Below, piece by piece: positions 10,630 to 24,473 of a DNA stretch of 64,000 bases. Each line of letters begins with the position of its first letter. The stretch's first letter is position 1. The position numbers and the translations under genes were made by a program. The DNA lies in the NCBI RefSeq assembly GCF_051020975.1, contig NC_135032.1:3968001-4032000 (forward strand). The letters run 5' to 3'. The DNA comes from Osmia lignaria lignaria (Eukaryota > Arthropoda > Insecta > Hymenoptera > Megachilidae). The notes beneath the pieces are model-generated. The model was not told the origin of the DNA and did not search any database. It saw nothing but the letters and a program-made list of their open reading frames with translations.

Positions 10630-13600
10630 TGATCAAAAAATATCAGAGAACCTAAATTGTAGGAAACATAATTCTCTACAAAAAAGGTCTCTTAACATTT
10701 TGCCATAGCTCGCTTCGTTTCCGAGATATTTGCAGATTTATCTCAAGGGAAGGGTCCTGACGGACATATTTCGAGATATTTCTTCTTCTTGTTGTTCTTC
10801 TTCTGCACAGCTAAGCTGGAAGTGGCATTTGCAGCTCGCAATAGTGCAGAGTTATCTCAAAGAAAGGGGCCACGGTGTTTCTGTATCTCTATTATGTTGG
10901 TGCGGCTTCGGAACTTTTAAATATCTTGATATATCTCGAGAACTACGCCTCTCATCGAAAAATATCATAGAACATAAAAAGTAGGAAACTTAATTCTCTA
11001 CAAAAAAGGTCTCTTAACATTTTGCCATAGCTCGCTTCGTTTCCGAGATATTTGCAGATTTATCTCAAGGGAAGGGGCCTGACGGACATATTTCGAGATA
11101 TTTCTTCTTCTTGTTGTTCTTCTTCTGCACAGCTAAGCTGGAAGTGGCATTTGCAGCGCGCAATAGTGCAGAGTTATCTCAAAGAAAGGGGCCACGGTGT
11201 TTCTGTATCTCTATTATGTTGGTGCGGCTTCGGAACTTTTAAATATCTTGATATATCTCGAAAACTACGCTTCTGATCAAAAAATATCAGAGAACGTAAA
11301 TTGTAGGAAACATAATTCTCTACAAGAAAGGTCTCTTAACATTTTGCCATAGCTCGCTTCGTTTCCGAGATATTTGCAGATTTATCTCAAGGGAAGGGGC
11401 CTGACGGACATATTTCGAGATATTTCTTCTTCTTGTTGTTCTTCTTCTGCACAGCTAAGCTGGAAGTGGCATTTGCAGCTCGCAATAGTGCAGAGTTATC
11501 TCAAAGAAAGGGGCCACGGTGTTTCTGTATCTCTATTATGTTGGTGCGGCTTCGGAACTTTTAAATATCTTGATATATCTCGAGAACTACGCATCTGATC
11601 AAAAAATATCGTAGAACATAAAAAGTAGGAAACTTAATTCTCTACAAATAAGGTCTCTTAACATTTTGCCATAGCTCGCTTGGTTTCCGAGATATTTGCA
11701 GATTTATCTCAAGGGAAGGGGCCTGAGGGACATATTTCGAGATGTTTCTTCTTCTTGTTGTTCTTCTTCTGCACAGCTAAACTGGAAGTGGCATTTCCAG
11801 CTCGCAATAGTGCAGAGTTATCTCAAAGAAAGGGGCCACGGTGTTTCTGTATCTCTATTATGTTAGTGCGGCTTCGGAACTTTTAAATATCTTGATATAT
11901 CTCGAGAACTACGCATCTGATCAAAAAATATCATAGAACATAAAAAGTAGGAAACTTAATTCTCTACAAAAAAGGTCTCTTAACATTATGCCATAGCTCG
12001 CTTCGTTTCCGAGATATTTGCTGATTTATCTCAAGGGAAGGGGCCTGACGGACATATTTCGAGATATTTCTTCTTCTTGTTGTTCTTCTTCTGCACAGCA
12101 AAGCTGGAAGTGGCATTTGCAGGTCGCAATAGTGCAGAGTTATCTCAAAGAAAGGGGCCACGGTGTTTCTGTATCTCTATTATGTTGGTGCGGCTTCGGA
12201 ACTTTTAAATATCTCGATATATCTCGAAAACTACGCTTCTGATCAAAAAATATCAGAGAACCTAAATTGTAGGAAACATAATTCTCTACAAAAAAGGTCT
12301 CTTAACATTTTGCCATAGCTCTCTTCGTTTCCGAGATATTTGCAGATTTATCTCAAGGGAAGGGGCCTGACGGACATATTTCGAGATATTTCTTCTTCTT
12401 GTTGTTCTTCTTCTGCACAGCTAAGCTGGAAGTGGCATTTGCAGCTCGCAATAGTGCAGAGTTATCTCAAAGAAAGGGGCCACGGTGTTTCTGTATCTCT
12501 ATTATGTTGGTGCGGCTTCGGAACTTTTAAATATCTTGATATATCTCGAGAACTACGCCTCTCATCGAAAAATATCATAGAACATAAAAAGTAGGAAACT
12601 TAATTCTCTACAAAAAAGGTCTCTTAACATTTTGCCATAGCTCGCTTCGTTTCCGAGATATTTGCAGATTTATCTCAAGGGAAGGGGCCTGACGGACATA
12701 TTTCGAGATATTTCTTCTTCTTGTTGTTCTTCTTCTGCACAGCTAAGCTGGAAGTGGCATTTGCAGCGCGCAATAGTGCAGAGTTATCTCAAAGAAAGGG
12801 GCCACGGTGTTTCTGTATCTCTATTATGTTGGTGCGGCTTCGGAACTTTTAAATATCTTGATATATCTCGAAAACTACGCTTCTGATCAAAAAATATCAG
12901 AGAACGTAAATTGTAGGAAACATAATTCTCTACAAGAAAGGTCTCTTAACATTTTGCCATAGCTCGCTTCGTTTCCGAGATATTTGCAGATTTATCTCAA
13001 GGGAAGGGGCCTGACGGACATATTTCGAGATATTTCTTCTTCTTGTTGTTCTTCTTCTGCACAGCTAAGCTGGAAGTGGCATTTGCAGCTCGCAATAGTG
13101 CAGAGTTATCTCAAAGAAAGGGGCCACGGTGTTTCTGTATCTCTATTATGTTGGTGCGGCTTCGGAACTTTTAAATATCTTGATATATCTCGAGAACTAC
13201 GCATCTGATCAAAAAATATCGTAGAACATAAAAAGTAGGAAACTTAATTCTCTACAAATAAGGTCTCTTAACATTTTGCCATAGCTCGCTTCGTTTCCGA
13301 GATATTTGCAGATTTATCTCAAGGGAAGGGGCCTGAGGGACATATTTCGAGATGTTTCTTCTTCTTGTTGTTCTTCTTCTGCACAGCTAAGCTGGAAGTG
13401 GCATTTGCAGCTCGCAATAGTGCAGAGTTATCTCAAAGAAAGGGGCCACGGTGTTTCTGTATCTCTATTATGTTGGTGCGGCTTCGGAACTTTTAAATAT
13501 CTTGATATATCTCGAGAACAACGCATCTGATCAAAAAATATCATAGAACATAAAAAGTAGGAAACCTCATTTTCTACAAAAAAGGTCGCTTAACATTTTG

Positions 13601-16600
13601 CCGTAGCTCGCTTCGTTTCCGAGATATTTGCAGATTTATCTCAAGGGAAGGGGCCTGACGGACATATTTCGAAATATTTCTTATTCTTGTTGTTCTTCTT
13701 CTGCACAGCTAAGCTGGAAGTGGCATTTGCAGGTCGCAATAGTGCAGAGTTATCTCAAAGAAAGGGGCCACGGTGTTTCTGTATCTCTATTATGTTGGTG
13801 CGGCTTCGGAACTTTTAAATATCTCGATATATCTCGAAAACTACGCTTCTGATCAAAAAATATCAGAGAACCTAAATTGTAGGAAACATAATTCTCTACA
13901 AAAAAGTTCTCTTAACATTTTGCCATAGCTCGCTTCGTTTCCGAGATATTTGCAGATTTATCTCAAGGGAAGGGTCCTGACGGACATATTTCGAGATATT
14001 TCTTCTTCTTGTTGTTCTTCTTCTGCACAGCTAAACTGGAAGTGGCATTTCCAGCTCGCAATCGTGCAGAGTTATCTCAAAGAGAGGGGCCACGGTGTTT
14101 CTGTATCTCTATTATGTTGGTGCGGCTTCGGAACTTTTAAATATCTTGATATATCTCGAGAACTACGCATCTGATCAAAAAATATCATAGAACATAAAAA
14201 GTAGGAAACCTAATTTTCTACAAAAAAGGTCTCTTAACATTTTGCCGTAGCTCGCTTCGTTTCCGAGATATATGCAGATTTAGCTCAAGGGAAGGGGCCT
14301 GACGGACATATTCCGAGATATTTCTTCTTCTTGTTGTTCCTCTTCTGCACAGCTAAGCTGGAAGTGGCATTTGCAGCTCGCAATAGTGCAGAGTTACCTC
14401 AAAGAAAGGGGCCACGGTGTTTCTGTATCTCTATTATGTTCGTGCCGCTTCGGAACTTTTAAATATCTGGATATATCTCGAGAACTACGCATCTGATCAA
14501 AAAATATCATAGAACATAAAAAGTAGGAAACTTAATTCTCTCCAAAAAGGTCTCTTAACATTTTGCCATATCTCGCTTCGTTTCCGAGATATTTGCAGAT
14601 TTATCTCAAGGGAAGGGGCCTGACGGACATATTTCGAGATATTTCTTCTTCTTGTTGTTCTTCTTCTGCACAGCTAAGCTGGAAGTGGCATTTGCAGCTC
14701 GCAGTAGTGCAGAGTTATCTCAAAGAAAGGGGCCACGGTGTTTCTGTATCTCTATTATGTTGGTGCGGCTTCGGAACTTTTAAATATCTTGATATATCTC
14801 GAGAACTACGCATCTGATCAAAAAATATCGTAGAACGCAAAAAGTAGGAAACTTAATTCTCTACAAATAAGGTCTCTTAACATTTTGCCATAGCTCGCTT
14901 GGTTTCCGAGATATTTGCAGATTTATCTCAAGGGAAGGGGCCTGAGGGACATATTTCGAGATGTTTCTTCTTCTTGTTGTTCTTCTTCTGCACAGCTAAG
15001 CTGGAAGTGGCATTTGCAGCGCGCAATAGTGCAGAGTTATCTCAAAGAAAGGGGCCACGGTGTTTCTGTATCTCTATTATGTTGGTGCGGCTTCGGAACT
15101 TTTAAATATCTTGATATATCTCGAAAACTACGCTTCTGATCAAAAAATATCAGAGAACGTAAATTGTAGGAAACATAATTCTCTACAAGAAAGGTCTCTT
15201 AACATTTTGCCATAGCTCGCTTCGTTTCCGAGATATTTGCAGATTTATCTCAAGGGAAGGGGCCTGACGGACATATTTCGAGATATTTCTTCTTCTTGTT
15301 GTTCTTCTTCTGCACAGCTAAGCTGGAAGTGGCATTTGCAGCTCGCAATAGTGCAGAGTTATCTCAAAGAAAGGGGCCACGGTGTTTCTGTATCTCTATT
15401 ATGTTGGTGCGGCTTCGGAACTTTTAAATATCTTGATATATCTCGAGAACTACGCATCTGATCAAAAAATATCGTAGAACATAAAAAGTAGGAAACTTAA
15501 TTCTCTACAAATAAGGTCTCTTAACATTTTGCCATAGCTCGCTTGGTTTCCGAGATATTTGCAGATTTATCTCAAGGGAAGGGGCCTGAGGGACATATTT
15601 CGAGATGTTTCTTCTTCTTGTTGTTCTTCTTCTGCACAGCTAAACTGGAAGTGGCATTTCCAGCTCGCAATAGTGCAGAGTTATCTCAAAGAAAGGGGCC
15701 ACGGTGTTTCTGTATCTCTATTATGTTAGTGCGGCTTCGGAACTTTTAAATATCTTGATATATCTCGAGAACTACGCATCTGATCAAAAAATATCATAGA
15801 ACATAAAAAGTAGGAAACTTAATTCTCTACAAAAAAGGTCTCTTAACATTATGCCATAGCTCGCTTCGTTTCCGAGATATTTGCTGATTTATCTCAAGGG
15901 AAGGGGCCTGACGGACATATTTCGAGATATTTCTTCTTCTTGTTGTTCTTCTTCTGCACAGCAAAGCTGGAAGTGGCATTTGCAGGTCGCAATAGTGCAG
16001 AGTTATCTCAAAGAAAGGGGCCACGGTGTTTCTGTATCTCTATTATGTTGGTGCGGCTTCGGAACTTTTAAATATCTCGATATATCTCGAAAACTACGCT
16101 TCTGATCAAAAAATATCAGAGAACCTAAATTGTAGGAAACATAATTCTCTACAAAAAAGGTCTCTTAACATTTTGCCATAGCTCTCTTCGTTTCCGAGAT
16201 ATTTGCAGATTTATCTCAAGGGAAGGGGCCTGACGGACATATTTCGAGATATTTCTTCTTCTTGTTGTTCTTCTTCTGCACAGCTAAGCTGGAAGTGGCA
16301 TTTGCAGCTCGCAATAGTGCAGAGTTATCTCAAAGAAAGGGGCCACGGTGTTTCTGTATCTCTATTATGTTGGTGCGGCTTCGGAACTTTTAAATATCTT
16401 GATATATCTCGAGAACTACGCCTCTCATCGAAAAATATCATAGAACATAAAAAGTAGGAAACTTAATTCTCTACAAAAAAGGTCTCTTAACATTTTGCCA
16501 TAGCTCGCTTCGTTTCCGAGATATTTGCAGATTTATCTCAAGGGAAGGGGCCTGACGGACATATTTCGAGATATTTCTTCTTCTTGTTGTTCTTCTTCTG

Positions 16601-19600
16601 CACAGCTAAGCTGGAAGTGGCATTTGCAGCGCGCAATAGTGCAGAGTTATCTCAAAGAAAGGGGCCACGGTGTTTCTGTATCTCTATTATGTTGGTGCGG
16701 CTTCGGAACTTTTAAATATCTTGATATATCTCGAAAACTACGCTTCTGATCAAAAAATATCAGAGAACGTAAATTGTAGGAAACATAATTCTCTACAAGA
16801 AAGGTCTCTTAACATTTTGCCATAGCTCGCTTCGTTTCCGAGATATTTGCAGATTTATCTCAAGGGAAGGGGCCTGACGGACATATTTCGAGATATTTCT
16901 TCTTCTTGTTGTTCTTCTTCTGCACAGCTAAGCTGGAAGTGGCATTTGCAGCTCGCAATAGTGCAGAGTTATCTCAAAGAAAGGGGCCACGGTGTTTCTG
17001 TATCTCTATTATGTTGGTGCGGCTTCGGAACTTTTAAATATCTTGATATATCTCGAGAACTACGCATCTGATCAAAAAATATCGTAGAACATAAAAAGTA
17101 GGAAACTTAATTCTCTACAAATAAGGTCTCTTAACATTTTGCCATAGCTCGCTTGGTTTCCGAGATATTTGCAGATTTATCTCAAGGGAAGGGGCCTGAG
17201 GGACATATTTCGAGATGTTTCTTCTTCTTGTTGTTCTTCTTCTGCACAGCTAAACTGGAAGTGGCATTTCCAGCTCGCAATAGTGCAGAGTTATCTCAAA
17301 GAAAGGGGCCACGGTGTTTCTGTATCTCTATTATGTTAGTGCGGCTTCGGAACTTTTAAATATCTTGATATATCTCGAGAACTACGCATCTGATCAAAAA
17401 ATATCATAGAACATAAAAAGTAGGAAACTTAATTCTCTACAAAAAAGGTCTCTTAACATTATGCCATAGCTCGCTTCGTTTCCGAGATATTTGCTGATTT
17501 ATCTCAAGGGAAGGGGCCTGACGGACATATTTCGAGATATTTCTTCTTCTTGTTGTTCTTCTTCTGCACAGCTAAACTGGAAGTGGCATTTGCAGCTCGC
17601 AATAGTGCAGAGTTACCTCAAAGAAAGGGGCCACGGTGTTTCTGTATCTCTATTATCTTGGTGCCGCTTCGGAACTTTTAAATATCTGGATATATCTCGA
17701 GAACTACGCATCTGATCAAAAAATATCATAGAACATAAAAAGTAGGAAACTTAATTCTCTACAAAAAAGGTCTCTTAACATTTTGCCATAGCTCGCTTCG
17801 TTTCCGAGATATTTGCAGATTTATCTCAAGGGAAGGGGCCTGAGGGACATATTTCGAGATGTTTCTTCTTCTTGTTGTTCTTCTTCTGCACAGCTAAGCT
17901 GGAAGTGGCATTTGCAGCTCGCAATAGTGCAGAGTTATCTCAAAGAAAGGGGCCACGGTGTTTCTGTATCTCTATTATGTTGGTGCGGCTTCGGAACTTT
18001 TAAATATCTTGATATATCTCGAGAACAACGCATCTGATCAAAAAATATCATAGAACATAAAAAGTAGGAAACCTCATTTTCTACAAAAAAGGTCGCTTAA
18101 CATTTTGCCGTAGCTCGCTTCGTTTCCGAGATATTTGCAGATTTATCTCAAGGGAAGGGGCCTGACGGACATATTTCGAAATATTTCTTATTCTTGTTGT
18201 TCTTCTTCTGCACAGCTAAGCTGGAAGTGGCATTTGCAGGTCGCAATAGTGCAGAGTTATCTCAAAGAAAGGGGCCACGGTGTTTCTGTATCTCTATTAT
18301 GTTGGTGCGGCTTCGGAACTTTTAAATATCTCGATATATCTCGAAAACTACGCTTCTGATCAAAAAATATCAGAGAACCTAAATTGTAGGAAACATAATT
18401 CTCTACAAAAAAGTTCTCTTAACATTTTGCCATAGCTCGCTTCGTTTCCGAGATATTTGCAGATTTATCTCAAGGGAAGGGTCCTGACGGACATATTTCG
18501 AGATATTTCTTCTTCTTGTTGTTCTTCTTCTGCACAGCTAAACTGGAAGTGGCATTTCCAGCTCGCAATCGTGCAGAGTTATCTCAAAGAGAGGGGCCAC
18601 GGTGTTTCTGTATCTCTATTATGTTGGTGCGGCTTCGGAACTTTTAAATATCTTGATATATCTCGAGAACTACGCATCTGATCAAAAAATATCATAGAAC
18701 ATAAAAAGTAGGAAACCTAATTTTCTACAAAAAAGGTCTCTTAACATTTTGCCGTAGCTCGCTTCGTTTCCGAGATATATGCAGATTTAGCTCAAGGGAA
18801 GGGGCCTGACGGACATATTCCGAGATATTTCTTCTTCTTGTTGTTCCTCTTCTGCACAGCTAAGCTGGAAGTGGCATTTGCAGCTCGCAATAGTGCAGAG
18901 TTACCTCAAAGAAAGGGGCCACGGTGTTTCTGTATCTCTATTATGTTCGTGCCGCTTCGGAACTTTTAAATATCTGGATATATCTCGAGAACTACGCATC
19001 TGATCAAAAAATATCATAGAACATAAAAAGTAGGAAACTTAATTCTCTCCAAAAAGGTCTCTTAACATTTTGCCATATCTCGCTTCGTTTCCGAGATATT
19101 TGCAGATTTATCTCAAGGGAAGGGGCCTGACGGACATATTTCGAGATATTTCTTCTTCTTGTTGTTCTTCTTCTGCACAGCTAAGCTGGAAGTGGCATTT
19201 GCAGCTCGCAGTAGTGCAGAGTTATCTCAAAGAAAGGGGCCACGGTGTTTCTGTATCTCTATTATGTTGGTGCGGCTTCGGAACTTTTAAATATCTTGAT
19301 ATATCTCGAGAACTACGCATCTGATCAAAAAATATCGTAGAACGCAAAAAGTAGGAAACTTAATTCTCTACAAATAAGGTCTCTTAACATTTTGCCATAG
19401 CTCGCTTGGTTTCCGAGATATTTGCAGATTTATCTCAAGGGAAGGGGCCTGAGGGACATATTTCGAGATGTTTCTTCTTCTTGTTGTTCTTCTTCTGCAC
19501 AGCTAAGCTGGAAGTGGCATTTGCAGCTCGCAATAGTGCAGAGTTATCTCAAAGAAAGGGGCCACGGTGTTTCTGTATCTCTATTATGTTGGTGCGGCTT

Positions 19601-20287
19601 CGGAACTTTTAAATATCTTGATATATCTCGAGAACAACGCATCTGATCAAAAAATATCATAGAACATAAAAAGTAGGAAACCTCATTTTCTACAAAAAAG
19701 GTCGCTTAACATTTTGCCGTAGCTCGCTTCGTTTCCGAGATATTTGCAGATTTATCTCAAGGGAAGGGGCCTGACGGACATATTTCGAAATATTTCTTAT
19801 TCTTGTTGTTCTTCTTCTGCACAGCTAAGCTGGAAGTGGCATTTGCAGGTCGCAATAGTGCAGAGTTATCTCAAAGAAAGGGGCCACGGTGTTTCTGTAT
19901 CTCTATTATGTTGGTGCGGCTTCGGAACTTTTAAATATCTCGATATATCTCGAAAACTACGCTTCTGATCAAAAAATATCAGAGAACCTAAATTGTAGGA
20001 AACATAATTCTCTACAAAAAAGGTCTCTTAAGATTTTGCCATAGCTCGCTTCGTTTCCGAGATATTTGCAGATTTATCTCAAGGGAAGGGGCCTGACGGA
20101 CATATTTCGAGATATTTCTTCTTCTTGTTGTTCTTCTTCTGCACAGCTAAGCTGGAAGTGGCATTTGCGGCTCGCACTAGTGCAGAGTTAGCTCAAAGGA
20201 AGGGGCCACGGTGTTTCTGTATCTCTATTATGTTGGTGCGGCTTCGGAACTTTTAAATATCTTGATATATCTCGAGAACTACGCATC
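10630..20287 (+). repeat. Nested mosaic of 5-, 12- and 14-monomer shifts (30 monomers)
   Basis: Overlapping duplications are visible from shared rare variants. About 10770-11640 parallels 12380-13250 at 1610 bp. About 11154-13282 parallels 15017-17145 at 3863 bp; tags are CTACAAGAAAGG, CTCATCGAAAAAT, and the CACAGCAAAGCTGG monomers at 11918 and 15781. About 13264-15016 parallels 17771-19523 at 4507 bp, including a shared 1-base deletion giving CTCTCCAAAAAGG at 14538 and 19045. The monomers at 15459 and 17069 match at 1610 bp, and those at 17713 and 19322 at 1609 bp. Five monomers is the recurring step. Confidence 0.85.
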
Positions 20288-22219
20288 TGATCAAAAAATA
20301 TCATAGAACATAAAAAGTAGGAAACCTAATTCTCTACAAAAAAGGTCTCTTAACATTTTGCCATAGCTCGCTTCGTTTCCGAGATATTTGCAGATTTATC
20401 TCAAGGGAAGGGGCCTGACGGACATATTTCGAGATATTTCTTCTTCTTGTTGTTCTTCCTCTGCACAGCTAAGCTGGAAGTGGCATTTGCGGCTCGCACT
20501 AGTGCAGAGTTATCTCAAAGAAAGGGGCCACGGTGTTTCTGTATCTCTATTATGTTGGTGCGGCTTCGGAACTTTTAAATATCTTGATATATCTCGAGAA
20601 CTACGCCTCTGATCGAAAAATATCATAGAACATAAAAAGTAGGAAACCTAATTTTCTACAAAAAAGGTCTCTTAACATTTTGCCGTAGCTCGCTTCGTTT
20701 CCGAGATATATGCAGATTTAGCTCAAGGGAAGGGGCCTGACGGACATATTCCGAGATATTTCTTCTTCTTGTTGTTCCTCTTCTGCACAGCTAAGCTGGA
20801 AGTGGCATTTGCAGGTCGCAATAGTGCAGAGTTATCTCAAAGAAAGGGGCCACGGTGTTTCTGTATCTCTATTATGTTGGTGCGGCTTCGGAACTTTTAA
20901 ATATCTCGATATATCTCGAAAACTACGCTTCTGATCAAAAAATATCAGAGAACCTTAATTGTAGGAAACATAATTCTCTACAAAAAAGGTCTCTTAACAT
21001 TTTGCCATAGCTCGCTTCGTTTCCGAGATATTTGCAGATTTATCTCAAGGGAAGGGTCCTGACGGACATATTTCGAGATATTTCTTCTTCTTGTTGTTCT
21101 TCTTCTGCACAGCTAAACTGGAAGTGGCATTTCCAGCTCGCAATCGTGCAGAGTTATCTCAAAGAGAGGGGCCACGGTGTTTCTGTATCTCTATTATGTT
21201 GGTGCGGCTTCGGAACTTTTAAATATCTTGATATATCTCGAGAATTACGCCTCTGATCGAAAAATATCATAGAACATAAAAAGTAGGAAACTTAATTCTC
21301 TACAAAAAAGGTCTCTTAACATTTTGCCATAGCTCGCTTCGTTTCCGAGATATTTGCAGATTTATCTCGAGGGAAGGGGCCTGACGGACATATTTCGAGA
21401 TATTTCTTCTTCTTGTTGTTCTTCTTCTGCACAGCTAAGCTGGAAGTGGCATTTGCAGCTCGCAATAGTGCAGAGTTATCTCAAAGAAAGGGGCCACGGT
21501 GTTTCTGTATCTCTATTATGTTGGTGCGGCTTCGGAACTTTTAAATATCTTGATATATCTCGAGAACTACGCATCTGATCAAAAAATATCGTAGAACATA
21601 AAAAGTAGGAAACTTAATTCTCTACAAATAAGGTCTCTTAACATTTTGCCATAGCTCGCTTGGTTTCCGAGATATTTGCAGATTTATCTCAAGGGAAGGG
21701 GCCTGAGGGACATATTTCGAGATGTTTCTTCTTCTTGTTGTTCTTCTTCTGCACAGCTAAGCTGGAAGTGGCATTTGCAGCTCGCAATAGTGCAGAGTTA
21801 TCTCAAAGAAAGGGGCCACGGTGTTTCTGTATCTCTATTATGTTGGTGCGGCTTCGGAACTTTTAAATATCTTGATATATCTCGAGAACTACGCATCTGA
21901 TCAAAAAATATCATAGAACATAAAAAGTAGGAAACCTAATTCTCTACAAAAAAGGTCTCTTAACATTTTGCCATAGCTCGCTTCGTTTCCGAGATATTTG
22001 CAGATTTATCTCAAGGGAAGGGGCCTGACGGACATATTTCGAGATATTTCTTCTTCTTGTTGTTCTTCTTCTGCACAGCTAAGCTGGAAGTGGCATTTGC
22101 GGCTCGCACTAGTGCAGAGTTAGCTCAAAGGAAGGGGCCACGGTGTTTCTGTATCTCTATTATGTTGGTGCGGCTTCGGAACTTTTAAATATCTTGATAT
22201 ATCTCGAGAACTACGCATC
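20288..22219 (+). repeat. 6-monomer unit q-r-s-t-u-p (1932 bp)
   Basis: My labels are: q has GCGGCTCGCACTAG and ends ACGCCTCTGATCG; r has GATATATGCAG, ATTCCGAG, GTTCCTC and GCAGGTCGC with a type-2 junction; s has GGGTCCTGACGG; t has the variant TTATCTCGAGGG near 21361; u has the linked CTTGG/GAGGGAC/GATGTTTC set; p has TTAGCTCAAAGGAAGG. The q-r-s core restarts at 22220. One private base, CCTTAATTG near 20954, separates r here from the later r monomers. Confidence 0.85.
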
Positions 22220-24473
22220 TGATCAAAAAATGTCATAGAACATAAAAAGTAGGAAACCTAATTCTCTACAAAAAAGGTCTCTTAACATTTTGCCATAGCT
22301 CGCTTCGTTTCCGAGATATTTGCAGATTTATCTCAAGGGAAGGGGCCTGACGGACATATTTCGAGATATTTCTTCTTCTTGTTGTTCTTCCTCTGCACAG
22401 CTAAGCTGGAAGTGGCATTTGCGGCTCGCACTAGTGCAGAGTTATCTCAAAGAAAGGGGCCACGGTGTTTCTGTATCTCTATTATGTTGGTGCGGCTTCG
22501 GAACTTTTAAATATCTTGATATATCTCGAGAACTACGCCTCTGATCGAAAAATATCATAGAACATAAAAAGTAGGAAACCTAATTTTCTACAAAAAAGGT
22601 CTCTTAACATTTTGCCGTAGCTCGCTTCGTTTCCGAGATATATGCAGATTTAGCTCAAGGGAAGGGGCCTGACGGACATATTCCGAGATATTTCTTCTTC
22701 TTGTTGTTCCTCTTCTGCACAGCTAAGCTGGAAGTGGCATTTGCAGGTCGCAATAGTGCAGAGTTATCTCAAAGAAAGGGGCCACGGTGTTTCTGTATCT
22801 CTATTATGTTGGTGCGGCTTCGGAACTTTTAAATATCTCGATATATCTCGAAAACTACGCTTCTGATCAAAAAATATCAGAGAACCTAAATTGTAGGAAA
22901 CATAATTCTCTACAAAAAAGGTCTCTTAACATTTTGCCATAGCTCGCTTCGTTTCCGAGATATTTGCAGATTTATCTCAAGGGAAGGGTCCTGACGGACA
23001 TATTTCGAGATATTTCTTCTTCTTGTTGTTCTTCTTCTGCACAGCTAAACTGGAAGTGGCATTTCCAGCTCGCAATCGTGCAGAGTTATCTCAAAGAGAG
23101 GGGCCACGGTGTTTCTGTATCTCTATTATGTTGGTGCGGCTTCGGAACTTTTAAATATCTTGATATATCTCGAGAACTACGCCTCAGATCGAAAAATATC
23201 ATAGAACATAAAAAGTAGGAAACCTAATTCTCTACAAAAAAGGTCTCTTAACATTTTGCCATAGCTCGCTTCGTTTCCGAGATATTTGCAGATTTATCTC
23301 AAGGGAAGGGGCCTGACGGACATATTTCGAGATATTTCTTCTTCTTGTTGTTCTTCTTCTGCACAGCTAAGCTGGAAGTGGCATTTGCAGCGCGCAATAG
23401 TGCAGAGTTATCTCAAAGAAAGGGGCCACGTTGTTTCTGTATCTCTATTATGTTGGTGCGGGTTCGGAACTTTTAAATATCTTGATATATCTCGAGAACT
23501 ACGCATCTGATCAAAAAATATCATAGAACATAAAAAGTAGGAAACTTAATTCTCTACAAAAAAGGTCTCTTAACATTTTGCCATAGCTCGCTTCGTTTCC
23601 GAGATATTTGCAGATTTATCTCAAGGGAAGGGGCCTGACGGACATATTTCGAGATATTTCTTCTTCTTGTTGTTCTTCTTCTGCACAGCTAAGCTGGAAG
23701 TGGCATTTGCAGCGCGCAATAGTGCAGAGTTATCTCAAAGAAAGGGGCCACGGTGTTTCTGTATCTCTATTATGTTGGTGCGGCTTCGGAACTTTTAAAT
23801 ATCTTGATATATCTCGAAAACTACGCTTCTGATCAAAAAATATCAGAGAACGTAAATTGTAGGAAACATAATTCTCTACAAAAAAGGTCTCTTAACATTT
23901 TGCCATAGCTCGCTTCGTTTCCGAGATATTTGCAGATTTATCTCAAGGGAAGGGGCCTGACGGACATATTTCGAGATATTTCTTCTTCTTGTTGTTCTTC
24001 TTCTGCACAGCTAAGCTGGAAGTGGCATTTGCAGCTCGCAATAGTGCAGAGTTATCTCAAAGAAAGGGGCCACGGTGTTTCTGTATCTCTATTATGTTGG
24101 TGCGGCTTCGGAACTTTTAAATATCTTGATATATCTCGAGAACTACGCATCTGATCAAAAAATATCGTAGAACATAAAAAGTAGGAAACTTAATTCTCTA
24201 CAAATAAGGTCTCTTAACATTTTGCCATAGCTCGCTTGGTTTCCGAGATATTTGCAGATTTATCTCAAGGGAAGGGGCCTGAGGGACATATTTCGAGATG
24301 TTTCTTCTTCTTGTTGTTCTTCTTCTGCACAGCTAAGCTGGAAGTGGCATTTGCAGCTCGCAATAGTGCAGAGTTATCTCAAAGAAAGGGGCCACGGTGT
24401 TTCTGTATCTCTATTATGTTGGTGCGGCTTCGGATCTTTTAAATATCTTGATATATCTCGAGAACTGCGCATC
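22220..24473 (+). repeat. 7-monomer unit q-r-s-v-w-t-u (2254 bp)
   Basis: This unit has the same q-r-s core, but the tail is v (CACGTTGTTTC with GCGGGTTCGG near 23458), w (GCAGCGCGC with CGAAAACTACGCTTC and GAACGTAAATTG), t and u. The u monomer carries TTCGGATC near 24431 and GAACTGCGC near 24464. It differs from the next two units by one extra monomer, so it is the longer member of a 6/7 length polymorphism. The s monomer has CCTCAGATCG near 23182 instead of CCTCTGATCG. Confidence 0.85.

Noticed and set aside
11964..12161. 65-79 codon minus-strand open frames (also 15827-16024, 36066-36305, 49307-49504, 54459-54656)
   Set aside because: All start at GTG in the GGGGCCAC region and appear only in monomers with particular substitutions. 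They are antisense satellite sequence and not genes.
23455..23470. Pol III B-box-like GGGTTCGGAAC in three v monomers
   Set aside because: The B-box core GWTCRANNC is missed at the sixth position, there is no suitably placed A box, and the common monomer form GGCTTCGG is even further away.
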